A stretch of DNA of 64,000 nt. Source: Flavobacterium hungaricum (GTDB taxonomy: Bacteria > Bacteroidota > Bacteroidia > Flavobacteriales > Flavobacteriaceae). Shown one piece after another: positions 20,467 through 28,324 of the stretch (position 1 is the stretch's first letter; the number at the start of each line of letters is the position of its first letter). The notes beneath the pieces were generated by a model. The model was not told the origin of the DNA, made no database searches, and worked only from the letters and a program-made list of their open reading frames with translations. Made by a program: the position numbers and the translations under genes. Where the stretch lies: positions 1 to 64,000 of the forward strand of contig NZ_PRDM01000003.1 in NCBI RefSeq assembly GCF_015182285.1. Direction: 5' to 3'.

Positions 20467-21882
20467 ATGAATACCAATACTGCCAATCAAGCGAAGCCAA
20501 ATTACACCGTTCCGCTGATTACCATTACGCTGCTTTTTTTTATGTGGGGATTTATTACCTGCATGAACGACATTTTAATTCCTTATTTAAAGAAATTATT
20601 TGCTCTTACTTTTGTAGAATCGATGCTGGTTCAGTTTTGTTTCTTTGGAGCTTACTTTTTGGGCTCGCTGGCTTATTTTGCGGTTTCGTATTATAAAGGA
20701 GATCCGATTAATAAAGTGGGCTATAAAAAAGGCATTTTGTCTGGAATTATTTTATCTGCAGCGGGCTGTGTTTTGTTTTATCCTGCTGCGACTTTTTCAG
20801 TTTACGGATTGTTTCTTGGAGCACTGTTTGTCCTCGGTTTAGGATTTACGATCCTGCAGATTACGGCCAATGCGTATGTTTCACTTTTAGGATCAGAAGA
20901 AAGTGCTTCGGGACGTTTAAATATGACACAGGCCTTTAATGCTTTTGGAACAACGATTGCACCAATATTAGGCGGTTATCTTGTTTTTGGGCCAGGAGGC
21001 GATCATAATATTACGGCAGAAGCTACTCGCGTTCCGTATCTTGTATTTGCAGGAATATTGCTTTTGGTGGCTGTTTTGATTTATAATGTAAAACTGCCCT
21101 CTTTTCAAACCGAAGAAACAGAGCAGAAAGGATTAGGAGCTTTAACCTTTCCGCAATTGCGTTTGGGAATCCTTGGGATTTTCTGTTATGTAGGCGGAGA
21201 AGTAGCTGTAGGGAGTTTTATAATTAGTTTTTTAGAATTAGAAAACGTAATGGGACTTACAGAAGCAGTCAGTAAAAACTACCTGGCCATGTATTGGGGC
21301 GGTGCTATGATTGGACGTTTCTTAGGTGCCATTTCTTTGAATCATGGGATCAGTCAGGGAAAAAAAGCTGTTTACATGATCCTAACAGCAGCAGCAGTTT
21401 TCTTACTGATTTACAGTATTGTTAACTTAACGTTTGATCAGATGAGTTTCTTTATCGTATTTCTGGTTTTAAATTTTCTGGCTTTTATGGTGGGAAAATC
21501 GGCTCCAGCAAGAACTTTGGCGGTATTTGCTTCAATCAATATTATTTTACTGCTTGCAGCGATTTTTAGTTCGGGCGCAATGGCAATGTACAGTATCTTA
21601 GGAATCGGAATTTTTAATTCTATAATGTTTTCTAATATCTATACCTTAAGCATTTCAGGATTAGGAAGTCATACTAGTCAGGGATCCTCACTTTTGGTTA
21701 TGGCAATTTTAGGAGGCGCACTAATTCCATTAGTACAAGGCGTATTGGCAGATTCTGAATTTGGCGTGCAAAAATCTTTTATTATTCCTGTAATCTGTTA
21801 TGGTTACATTCTTTTCTTTGGGTTGTACTGCGCTAAGAAATTAAAATTTGTAGCGCACAGCAAAAACGTATCGGGACATTAG
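20467..21882 (+). CDS. FucP-like MFS sugar transporter
   Basis: A 471-aa inner-membrane protein with about 12 transmembrane helices. It belongs to the fucose/glucose/galactose:H+ symporter group; FFMWGFITCMNDILIPYLK in the first helix is the family signature, and NAYVSLLGSEESASGRLNMTQAFNAFG follows the fourth. The frame is open upstream to 20311, but that part is an intergenic repeat, and the start at MNTNTANQ fits family length. It probably imports the monosaccharide or disaccharide released by the two GH3 enzymes. The repeat and terminator before it suggest its expression can be uncoupled from the receptor-GH3 genes. Confidence 0.92.
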   Translation: MNTNTANQAKPNYTVPLITITLLFFMWGFITCMNDILIPYLKKLFALTFVESMLVQFCFFGAYFLGSLAYFAVSYYKGDPINKVGYKKGILSGIILSAAGCVLFYPAATFSVYGLFLGALFVLGLGFTILQITANAYVSLLGSEESASGRLNMTQAFNAFGTTIAPILGGYLVFGPGGDHNITAEATRVPYLVFAGILLLVAVLIYNVKLPSFQTEETEQKGLGALTFPQLRLGILGIFCYVGGEVAVGSFIISFLELENVMGLTEAVSKNYLAMYWGGAMIGRFLGAISLNHGISQGKKAVYMILTAAAVFLLIYSIVNLTFDQMSFFIVFLVLNFLAFMVGKSAPARTLAVFASINIILLLAAIFSSGAMAMYSILGIGIFNSIMFSNIYTLSISGLGSHTSQGSSLLVMAILGGALIPLVQGVLADSEFGVQKSFIIPVICYGYILFFGLYCAKKLKFVAHSKNVSGH

Positions 21883-21915
21883 CTGTCTTGAGGTATGCCT
21901 TTACCTGTACAATTT

Positions 21916-21944
21916 AAAATCCTGAATTTCTTCAGGATTTTTTT
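21916..21944 (+). terminator. Terminator after the MFS gene
   Basis: AAATCCTGAA, the loop TTTC, then TTCAGGATTT and further T residues: a perfect 10-bp stem. It closes the plus-strand sugar operon. Confidence 0.88.
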
Positions 21945-21970
21945 ATGAGCAGAACAGGCTAAATATTTGT

Positions 21971-22234
21971 TTAATTTAAAATTGACAGATTGATACAGCT
22001 TTCATCTGTAAGCTGGTTTAAGATGATCAGTTTAAGATCTGAAAGAAATACTAATGTGTCCATGATACGGGTCTGATATTCCCTTTCCGTCGAAAAAATT
22101 CCAGATGCAAGCTCGTCTTCTTTAAAAGAAGCACTAATATATTCGCACAACTCTTCAAAGGGTATAGCCCTTCCGTAGTTTTTGTAAAGACAGCTGTATG
22201 TTACTGCTGGCAATCGAAGTGAATTTACAGTCAT
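21971..22234 (-). CDS. Hypothetical protein downstream of the PKS cluster
   Basis: An 87-aa protein that I do not recognise. It is soluble, with mixed helix (EELCEYISASFKEDELASG, then a helix with IMDTLVFLSDLKLI) and a start MTVNSLRLPAVTYSCLYKNYG. It lies 137 nt after the phosphopantetheinyl transferase on the same strand. It could be the end of the same transcript or independent. Codon use looks normal for the region. Confidence 0.5.
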   Translation of the reverse strand: MTVNSLRLPAVTYSCLYKNYGRAIPFEELCEYISASFKEDELASGIFSTEREYQTRIMDTLVFLSDLKLIILNQLTDESCINLSILN

Positions 22235-22371
22235 GATGCAGGTTTTATTTCATATACGAAATTTGCCTGTACTTAGTTTTAATCTGGTTTTATAATGATC
22301 TATCGTGCAGTTGTTTGTGGGGTTAGAAACCTCTTTAACTGCTGGGAGATCCTATGAGAGAAATCGGCAGC

Positions 22372-22875
22372 TTATTTCATTATCACTGCCAATTTTTCAA
22401 AACGCCCATGATGAGTTATGGAGACATCCTGATAAGAATTGGCTGCAGCATTATACAAGTAGGGAATACCGTTAACGTCTTTGAAGATGTTTTTATTTTC
22501 TACTGCAGTAATATGGTCTAAATCTGCCAAAGTGCAGACGGCTGTCGTATAGATGCTGTCTTTGTCAATAATTGTATTGGTGTAATAAATATTTTCACCA
22601 CAGGAGACCAGTCCTTTTGCCTGAGCATTTTCTTGAATGAGTATAGTACAGTCAAGCTTTTTCGGAATGTACTGTCTTATTTTGGTCTGTCTGTTGTATA
22701 TTTTATAGGCAGCTTCTTTCATACTCCAGAGCATCCATACCATGATTTCAGGTTCAGAACTTTGCTTTATTAAAAGCTGTTCCGGGGTGGTAAAGAGTTT
22801 TTCAAGAAAGCCCCTGCGCTGCCATCTGCTCTCAATGCGTGACTGCGCAAGATCTATTACATCATTACCAATCAT
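22372..22875 (-). CDS. 4'-phosphopantetheinyl transferase
   Basis: A 167-aa protein of the Sfp/AcpS superfamily. MIGNDVIDLAQ at the start and MLWSMKEAAYKIYN at about residues 49-62 give the Mg2+/CoA-binding motifs (GxDxxD-like and W-x-x-KEA-x-x-K). It transfers phosphopantetheine from CoA to the serine of an acyl carrier protein; the ACP gene overlaps it by 4 nt (ATGA), so that is the obvious target. It is shorter than Sfp (about 220 aa), which fits the single-half holo-ACP-synthase form. Confidence 0.88.
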   Translation of the reverse strand: MIGNDVIDLAQSRIESRWQRRGFLEKLFTTPEQLLIKQSSEPEIMVWMLWSMKEAAYKIYNRQTKIRQYIPKKLDCTILIQENAQAKGLVSCGENIYYTNTIIDKDSIYTTAVCTLADLDHITAVENKNIFKDVNGIPYLYNAAANSYQDVSITHHGRFEKLAVIMK

Positions 22876-23126
22876 TTTGCGGCAAGTTTTGTTTCGATGA
22901 TTTCAACAGCGGTTTTAACATCAAGCATTCTTTCCATATCTGCATTGTCGATTACGATATCAAAGTTCTCTTCAATATCCAGTACAATATCAACCAGATT
23001 AGCCGAGTTGATATTAAGATCTTTGATAAAATCAGTTTCTTCAGTTAAATTATTAAAGGCTTCTGTATTAGTTGTAAAAGGCTTTATAATTACTTTAAGT
23101 TTTTCAATTAGTTCTTTTTTGTCCAT
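22872..23126 (-). CDS. Acyl carrier protein
   Basis: An 84-aa carrier protein. The phosphopantetheine serine is in DLNINSANLVDIVLDIEENF (the S of NSAN), where the usual DSL is replaced by NSA. Helices flank it as in standard ACPs, and the overall charge is acidic. It lies 1 nt after the ketosynthase and overlaps the phosphopantetheinyl transferase. It is a dedicated ACP for the cluster, probably carrying the chain offered to the type III PKS. Confidence 0.9.
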   Translation of the reverse strand: MDKKELIEKLKVIIKPFTTNTEAFNNLTEETDFIKDLNINSANLVDIVLDIEENFDIVIDNADMERMLDVKTAVEIIETKLAAK

Positions 23127-23127
23127 T

Positions 23128-24396
23128 TTAGTCGTTATATTTTTTTAAGATTACGCATGCGTTTACATCGCCAAAACCAAAACTGGCTTTAGCTATTATT
23201 TTAGGATTACTTTTAATCGTCTGCTGCAGCACTTTTGAAGGATCTATTAGTGCAGCAATTTCAGGATGCAGATCAGAGCAGTTGAGGTTTCCAAACAAAA
23301 AGCCTTCATAAAGCTGTAACACCGAAGCCACACATTCAATACTTCCGGAAGCACTTAAGCAATGTCCGGTTAGGCTTTTCAACGAATTGATATAAGGAAA
23401 ATCAGAACCAGATCTTCCCAGTGCTTTTGTCCAGTTTTCTATTTCCAGACTGTCTTTAGTCGTAGCGGTCAAATGACCGTTTACGGCATCAATCTGATTT
23501 GGATCAATTCCTGCATTTTCAACAGCTTTTTGAATGCATCTTTGAACCGCTGTGCTGTTAGGAGCCGTCATCGTACCGCTGTTGCGCTGTCCGCCCGAAT
23601 TGCAGTTACCGCCTAATATTTCGCCATAAATAGTCGCGCTGCGTTCTAAGGCACTTTCTAAATCCTCAATCACAAAAGCCCCGGCACCGCTTCCCGGTAC
23701 AAATCCCGCTGCAGAAGCACTCATAGGTCTTGAACCTTTTTCGGGATGGTCATTAAATTGGGAAGAACAGACACGAAGAGCATCAAATCCTCCCCAGATA
23801 TACGGGCCGCTGTCTGAAGTGCTTCCTGCCAATATTCGTTTTGCCTGACCAGATTGTATGCGGTCATAAGCCATTAAGACAGCTTCTGTACCGGTTGTAC
23901 AGGCAGACGAATTGGTGGTAACCTGATTTCCGAGTCCGATTTTACCGCCCAAATAAGCACTTATACCGCTGTTCATGGTTTGGGCAACAACCGTACTTCC
24001 GAGTCTTCTGGTTTGAAGATCATCAATTTTATAAATACTTTCCCGAAATTTATCAATACCAGAAGTTCCAGCTCCAAAAATACAGCCGCTGTCCCAATCG
24101 GGATCTTCATTGATGGCTAATCCAGAATTGTTCCAGGCTTCTATACCCGCGATAACGCCGTATAGAATCCCCGTGCTGTTAAAGCCGCGGAGTTCGAGTT
24201 CTGTAAAATAGGCAGCTTTTAAATCGTCCGTTATCTGGGGCTGTCCTGCAATCTGACAGGAAAATTGTAATTCCTCTAACTGCTTATCATGGCGTATACC
24301 CGAGAGGCCGTTTTGAATTGCATGAGTAAATGCAGGAATACCGACACCATTTGGCGCAGCAACTCCAAGACCAGTTATTACGACTCGTTTTTTCAT
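23128..24396 (-). CDS. Beta-ketoacyl-ACP synthase (KAS II-like)
   Basis: A 422-aa thiolase-fold condensing enzyme. The nucleophile is C166 in TNSSACTTGTEAV, the first His is in VNGHLTATTKD and the second in SLTGHCLSASGS, so the Cys-His-His triad is present. Sequence is divergent from FabF (NGHLTAT replaces NAHGTST), as in ketosynthases dedicated to secondary metabolism. It overlaps the dehydratase gene by 4 nt. No ketoreductase is encoded nearby, so housekeeping FabG would have to supply that step. It probably elongates a fatty or aryl starter on the cluster ACP. Confidence 0.9.
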   Translation of the reverse strand: MKKRVVITGLGVAAPNGVGIPAFTHAIQNGLSGIRHDKQLEELQFSCQIAGQPQITDDLKAAYFTELELRGFNSTGILYGVIAGIEAWNNSGLAINEDPDWDSGCIFGAGTSGIDKFRESIYKIDDLQTRRLGSTVVAQTMNSGISAYLGGKIGLGNQVTTNSSACTTGTEAVLMAYDRIQSGQAKRILAGSTSDSGPYIWGGFDALRVCSSQFNDHPEKGSRPMSASAAGFVPGSGAGAFVIEDLESALERSATIYGEILGGNCNSGGQRNSGTMTAPNSTAVQRCIQKAVENAGIDPNQIDAVNGHLTATTKDSLEIENWTKALGRSGSDFPYINSLKSLTGHCLSASGSIECVASVLQLYEGFLFGNLNCSDLHPEIAALIDPSKVLQQTIKSNPKIIAKASFGFGDVNACVILKKYND

Positions 24397-24830
24397 AATT
24401 TTTTTGTTATCATTCCTGCCAGAACGCCTCTGCAGACTTCTTGTCCGGCTTCATTTTTCATGACCGCTCTGCATTTTAATTTTCCAAAACGAAAGAACAA
24501 TTTCTCAGAAGTGACCGTTACTTTTTCGTTTGGATACACTGGTTTTAGAAATTCCATTTCGGCAGAAGTAAAAGCAATTACGGTGTTTTCTCCAAGATCA
24601 TTTCCTAATAGAAAAATTCCCAGACAAACCATTCCGATCTGCGCCATTGTTTCGGTTAAAATCACGCCCGGAGTTACAGGATTGTCCTTGAAATGTCCTT
24701 TATAAAAATCAAGATCTTCTTTGAAAGTGTAAGTTCCCGTTACACCATTTTCATCGGCATGAAGCAATTCATCCACAAATAAAAAAGGTTCGCTGTACGG
24801 AAGCTGCTTTATAATATCATTTAATTTCAT
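24393..24830 (-). CDS. Hot-dog 3-hydroxyacyl-ACP dehydratase (FabZ-like)
   Basis: A 145-aa hot-dog-fold protein: YSEPFLFVDELLHAD at the start, then FYKGHFKDNPVTPGVILTET, where the His and the downstream Glu are the catalytic pair of FabZ (GHFPxxPxxPGVLxxE). It would dehydrate 3-hydroxyacyl-ACP in the elongation cycle of the cluster. It lies 11 nt after the type III PKS and overlaps the ketosynthase. Thioesterase function is less likely given the GHF motif. Confidence 0.88.
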   Translation of the reverse strand: MKLNDIIKQLPYSEPFLFVDELLHADENGVTGTYTFKEDLDFYKGHFKDNPVTPGVILTETMAQIGMVCLGIFLLGNDLGENTVIAFTSAEMEFLKPVYPNEKVTVTSEKLFFRFGKLKCRAVMKNEAGQEVCRGVLAGMITKKL

Positions 24831-24841
24831 AAGCTTTTAAA

Positions 24842-25894
24842 TTACCATTGCAATAAAACTCTCTGGGCCGAAAATCCGGGGCCAAAACTCAGCATTAAAC
24901 CTTTTTCTCCTTTTTGAGGTTTACGGTCCATAATACTTTCCAAAACATACAAAACAGTTGCACTCGACATATTGCCGTATTGTTTGAGGATTTCTTTTGT
25001 ATCATCAATATTTTTATCCAGTCCGGCAAAAAGCGATTCTACGGTTGTGACTATTTTTTTGCCGCCGGGATGAAATATCATGTGATCTATATCTTTGATT
25101 TCTAAATTGTTTTGTTTTAAAAAGGGGTGAATAATATCCCCGAAATGAGAAGCAATCGTATCTGGAACTTCTATGTCTAATACCATTTGCAGACCGCTGT
25201 TCGTCAATTTAAATCCCATCATGTGTTCAGCATCATAAAAATGATACATCTGTTCGTCCAGAATTTCGGGTCCGCTATCTTCTTCGCTTGACGATACTAA
25301 ACAGCAGGATGCTCCATCACCAAAAATAGCAGCGCTCACAATATTGGGCATCGAAAAATCATGTAGCTGAAAAGTGGCTGTTGGTGATTCTACTGCAATT
25401 ACAGCAGCACGTTTCCCTGGATTTGATTTTAGAAAATTCTTTGCATATATAATTCCAGAAATTCCTGCGGCACATCCCATTTCGGTTACGGGCAGACGGA
25501 CAATATCTGGTCTTAATTTCATTTTATTAATAAGATACGCATCCAATGATGGAATCATAATTCCGGTGCAGCTTACGGTAATGATATAATCCAGATCCTG
25601 CGGCTCCCAGCCGGCTTTTTTAAGTGCTTTTTCAAGAACTTTTTCTCCCAGAATAATGACTTCACGGCTGTAGATATCATTTTTTTCTTCAAATGAAGAA
25701 GCAGTAAATACTTCAACAGGATCCATTATGGAGTAGCGCTTTTCTACGGCGGCGCTTTCAAATATTTTTTTTACTTTTCGTATAAAACGTTCGTCCTGAT
25801 TCTGGAGCCATACATCCAGAAAAGGGAGTATATCTTCGGTTCGGCGTGAATACTGTGGTAACTGTTTTGCGGCTGTTATTATTTTTACACTCAT
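24842..25894 (-). CDS. Type III polyketide synthase
   Basis: A 350-aa chalcone/stilbene-synthase-family enzyme. The catalytic triad is complete: C141 in VTEMGCAAGIS, H275 in MIFHPGGKK and N308 in KQYGNMSSATV. Bacterial relatives use long-chain acyl-CoA or acyl-ACP starters and malonyl-CoA to make alkylpyrones or alkylresorcinols. The flanking ACP, ketosynthase and dehydratase suggest a custom starter. It overlaps the methyltransferase by 4 nt (ATGA), so it is translated with it. Product not known; pyrone, resorcinol or phloroglucinol are all possible. Confidence 0.94.
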   Translation of the reverse strand: MSVKIITAAKQLPQYSRRTEDILPFLDVWLQNQDERFIRKVKKIFESAAVEKRYSIMDPVEVFTASSFEEKNDIYSREVIILGEKVLEKALKKAGWEPQDLDYIITVSCTGIMIPSLDAYLINKMKLRPDIVRLPVTEMGCAAGISGIIYAKNFLKSNPGKRAAVIAVESPTATFQLHDFSMPNIVSAAIFGDGASCCLVSSSEEDSGPEILDEQMYHFYDAEHMMGFKLTNSGLQMVLDIEVPDTIASHFGDIIHPFLKQNNLEIKDIDHMIFHPGGKKIVTTVESLFAGLDKNIDDTKEILKQYGNMSSATVLYVLESIMDRKPQKGEKGLMLSFGPGFSAQRVLLQW

Positions 25895-26604
25895 TTTTTA
25901 GTAATTATCCATTGGTATCGAAAAGCCCATTTCCATTTAATTGTATAGTGACTTAAATTTAGTTTTTTTGAAAAATGCTCCAATTCACTCTTTTTAAAAC
26001 CGCGCAGTATCGAGATGAGTCCATCCTCGCGGGACATTTGGTTTAAGTTAAATACAAAACTGATTATTTTAAAAAGCCTGTAAGCGGTTTTACTGCGGTG
26101 TAAATCATTGATGATAACACCAATTTTGGCACTGCGGGTTAAGGCAGGCATTATATTCATGATCTGCTGGTCTGAAAAGTGGTGAAGGGTGAGGGTGCAT
26201 AAAATAATATCGTAATCAAAATCAGGCGCTTCAGCATTAAAAATATCTGTACAGATGTATGCTATCTCTGGATAATCTTTTGATAGTGTTTTTGCGTAAT
26301 TGATGGTGTAAAGATTGGCATCAATGCCAGTGAGCCTGAAAGTAATATTTTTGTCTCTCCCATATTTTGCCAGCATGCGCAGCATATCACCGCTGCCACA
26401 GCCAATATCAGCAATTTTTATTGGTTTAGAAATATCCGCATCTTTTAACAATTTTCTAAGCCCCTTAATGATGATAGAATTCCCGCCCAGCATCCGATTT
26501 ATACCTGCAATCTGATCTAGTGTATTACGGAGTTCTTCGCCTTGAAGCGAAAAATCATCCATAATTTCAGTTTCCTGCGTCCTGTACTTAGTATCTATTT
26601 TCAT
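25891..26604 (-). CDS. SAM-dependent methyltransferase
   Basis: A 237-aa class I methyltransferase. The SAM motif I is IKIADIGCGSGDMLRML (about residues 61-77) and the later motif is CTLTLHHFSDQQI. The C-terminal region (SREDGLISILRGFKKSELEHF) is a helical cap seen in ubiquinone/UbiE-like small-molecule methyltransferases. It sits directly between the FAD oxidoreductase (no gap) and the type III PKS (4-nt overlap), so an O- or C-methylation of the polyketide is likely. The start MKIDTKYRTQE follows immediately on the previous stop. Confidence 0.9.
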   Translation of the reverse strand: MKIDTKYRTQETEIMDDFSLQGEELRNTLDQIAGINRMLGGNSIIIKGLRKLLKDADISKPIKIADIGCGSGDMLRMLAKYGRDKNITFRLTGIDANLYTINYAKTLSKDYPEIAYICTDIFNAEAPDFDYDIILCTLTLHHFSDQQIMNIMPALTRSAKIGVIINDLHRSKTAYRLFKIISFVFNLNQMSREDGLISILRGFKKSELEHFSKKLNLSHYTIKWKWAFRYQWIITKK

Positions 26605-27732
26605 TTAGGCAATTATAATTGGTTTTCCGTGCGTAAGCTTGATGATTTTAGGAAGCAGCGCAGGAAAAGTCCCTGCGAGTAAAGTCAAAACATTGGCTGT
26701 TGTTTTATTTTTTAAAATTTCGGCGAGAATCCTGCCCGTCCTCAGGCGTTGTCCAAAATGTTTTTTCCATTCTTGAGTATAGGTTTTTTCTAAAAGCTCT
26801 CGTGATGGGATCTTACCGCTGTAAAAATCCAAAAAAAGTTCTGAAGCTATTTTGGCGCTGTGAATTGCCATAGCCATACCGTTACCGCATAAAGGATGAA
26901 TAAGACCCGCAGTGTCGCCGATCATGAGAACATGATTTTCAACCGGTTCTTTTTTATCAAAATTGATCTGGCTGATGGTGAGAGGTTTTTCAAATAGGAG
27001 CGTGCTGTTTTCAAAAATAGATTTCAGATGTTTGTTTTTGTAAAGGACATTTACCTGATAGTCCTCAATATTTTTATATTTTTTAAAAGTATCATAATCG
27101 GCCAGATAACAAATGTTTATAATATTGTTCTCTACTTTTGAAACCCCGCAGTAACCACCGTTAAAGTTATGAAGTGCTACAACGTTGTTTGAAAAATTTC
27201 CAGAATAATGCGCTTTGACAGCCAGCCACGGAGATTTTTTAGTTATAAAACTGCGTGATAATGCATGATCGATATTAGAGCGTTTTCCATAAGCACCTAA
27301 GACTAATCCGGCTGACAGGACAGTGTCTCCGGCTGTAACCGTAAACAAATCATTTTTAAAAACAACATCTGTGACTGTTTCTTTAATAATAGTACAGCCT
27401 TCTGAAGCCGCTTTTTTATATAAAAAATAATCGAGGGCATGTCGGCTGACACCGAAACCGCCTAAAGGAAGTTGTGATAAGGCAGCCCTGCCATTATTAG
27501 AACTGAATTCAAATTTCGTTATTTCGGCAGGATGAAGCTCTGCAACGTTTACGCCGAGCCAGGACAAATATGGAAGTATTTCATTAGAGATATATTCTCC
27601 ACAGACTTTATGCCTCGGGTAGTCCGATTTTTCGATAAGGACTACCTTTAGCCCGTTACGAGAGAGATGAAGAGCGCCTGCAAGACCTGCGAGTCCCCCT
27701 CCGATAATAATTACATCCCAATTTGTTTTCAT
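26605..27732 (-). CDS. FAD-dependent oxidoreductase (geranylgeranyl reductase-like)
   Basis: A 375-aa flavoprotein. The N-terminal FAD motif is IIIGGGLAGLAGALHLSR, followed by DYPRHKVCGEYIS; the second FAD motif is MIGDTAGLIHPLCGNGMAM. This pattern fits the monooxygenase/geranylgeranyl-reductase group of para-hydroxybenzoate hydroxylase folds. It is the first gene of the cluster and probably oxidises or hydroxylates the methylated polyketide, like SrsC in the Streptomyces alkylresorcinol pathway. That comparison is about pathway logic, not a proven orthology. Confidence 0.88.
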   Translation of the reverse strand: MKTNWDVIIIGGGLAGLAGALHLSRNGLKVVLIEKSDYPRHKVCGEYISNEILPYLSWLGVNVAELHPAEITKFEFSSNNGRAALSQLPLGGFGVSRHALDYFLYKKAASEGCTIIKETVTDVVFKNDLFTVTAGDTVLSAGLVLGAYGKRSNIDHALSRSFITKKSPWLAVKAHYSGNFSNNVVALHNFNGGYCGVSKVENNIINICYLADYDTFKKYKNIEDYQVNVLYKNKHLKSIFENSTLLFEKPLTISQINFDKKEPVENHVLMIGDTAGLIHPLCGNGMAMAIHSAKIASELFLDFYSGKIPSRELLEKTYTQEWKKHFGQRLRTGRILAEILKNKTTANVLTLLAGTFPALLPKIIKLTHGKPIIIA

Positions 27733-28324
27733 ACAGAAATTTAAATATAAAATCTGAAATAACAGCGTCTTTCAATCATTAATATTCTTTTAAACAAAAA
27801 ATAAATACGGTAATAAACTCTAAGTTTTAACTTAAAAACTTGTGCTGCTTTTAGTTAACAGGAATAAAAAAATAAGTTCCGAATGATTGAAAAATGCCTG
27901 TGCAAAACGTAGTGCTCTTTTTGTTTCGTTTTTTATAGACAATTAATTCATAATCAGTTTTTTGAATTGTTTTTTTTAAATGAAAATTTGCTTTAGAACT
28001 GCGTATTATTTAAATAGAATTTTGGTAAAAAAAGGCATTGGTTAGAAATAAAAATATATTTTTTTGAGATCCTATTAATACTAATAAAATGCACTTAATC
28101 GGATAAAATATACATTTAGTCGATTATTTTGAGTTTGTAATTTAAAATTAATATATATATTCGCATAAAAATTGAATAGTGTAAAAATCACACATTTTTT
28201 GTTTTTTTTGGATGAGGTAGTTTGGGTAATAGTTTAGCCAGATTATAAATGTAAAGGCATTTTTAATTAAGGTAAGTTCAAGTCTTACTGATAGCAGCTG
28301 TTGAAACCCCAAATTCTTTATTAT
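27733..28324. other. Long divergent intergenic region
   Basis: This 592-nt AT-rich region separates the PKS cluster (minus) from the secreted metalloprotease (plus). No coding frame was seen. A plus-strand promoter is proposed at 28134-28163. No convincing promoter for the minus-strand cluster was found by eye. A T-rich stretch with partial complementarity lies at about 27939-27979. Confidence 0.5.
28134..28163 (+). promoter_or_regulatory. Candidate promoter of the metalloprotease gene
   Basis: TTTG (28134-28137), an 18-nt spacer, then TATATTCG (28156-28163), one mismatch from TAnnTTTG. The spacing matches the Bacteroidota -33/-7 rule. It implies a leader of about 155 nt before the gene. Confidence 0.55.
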
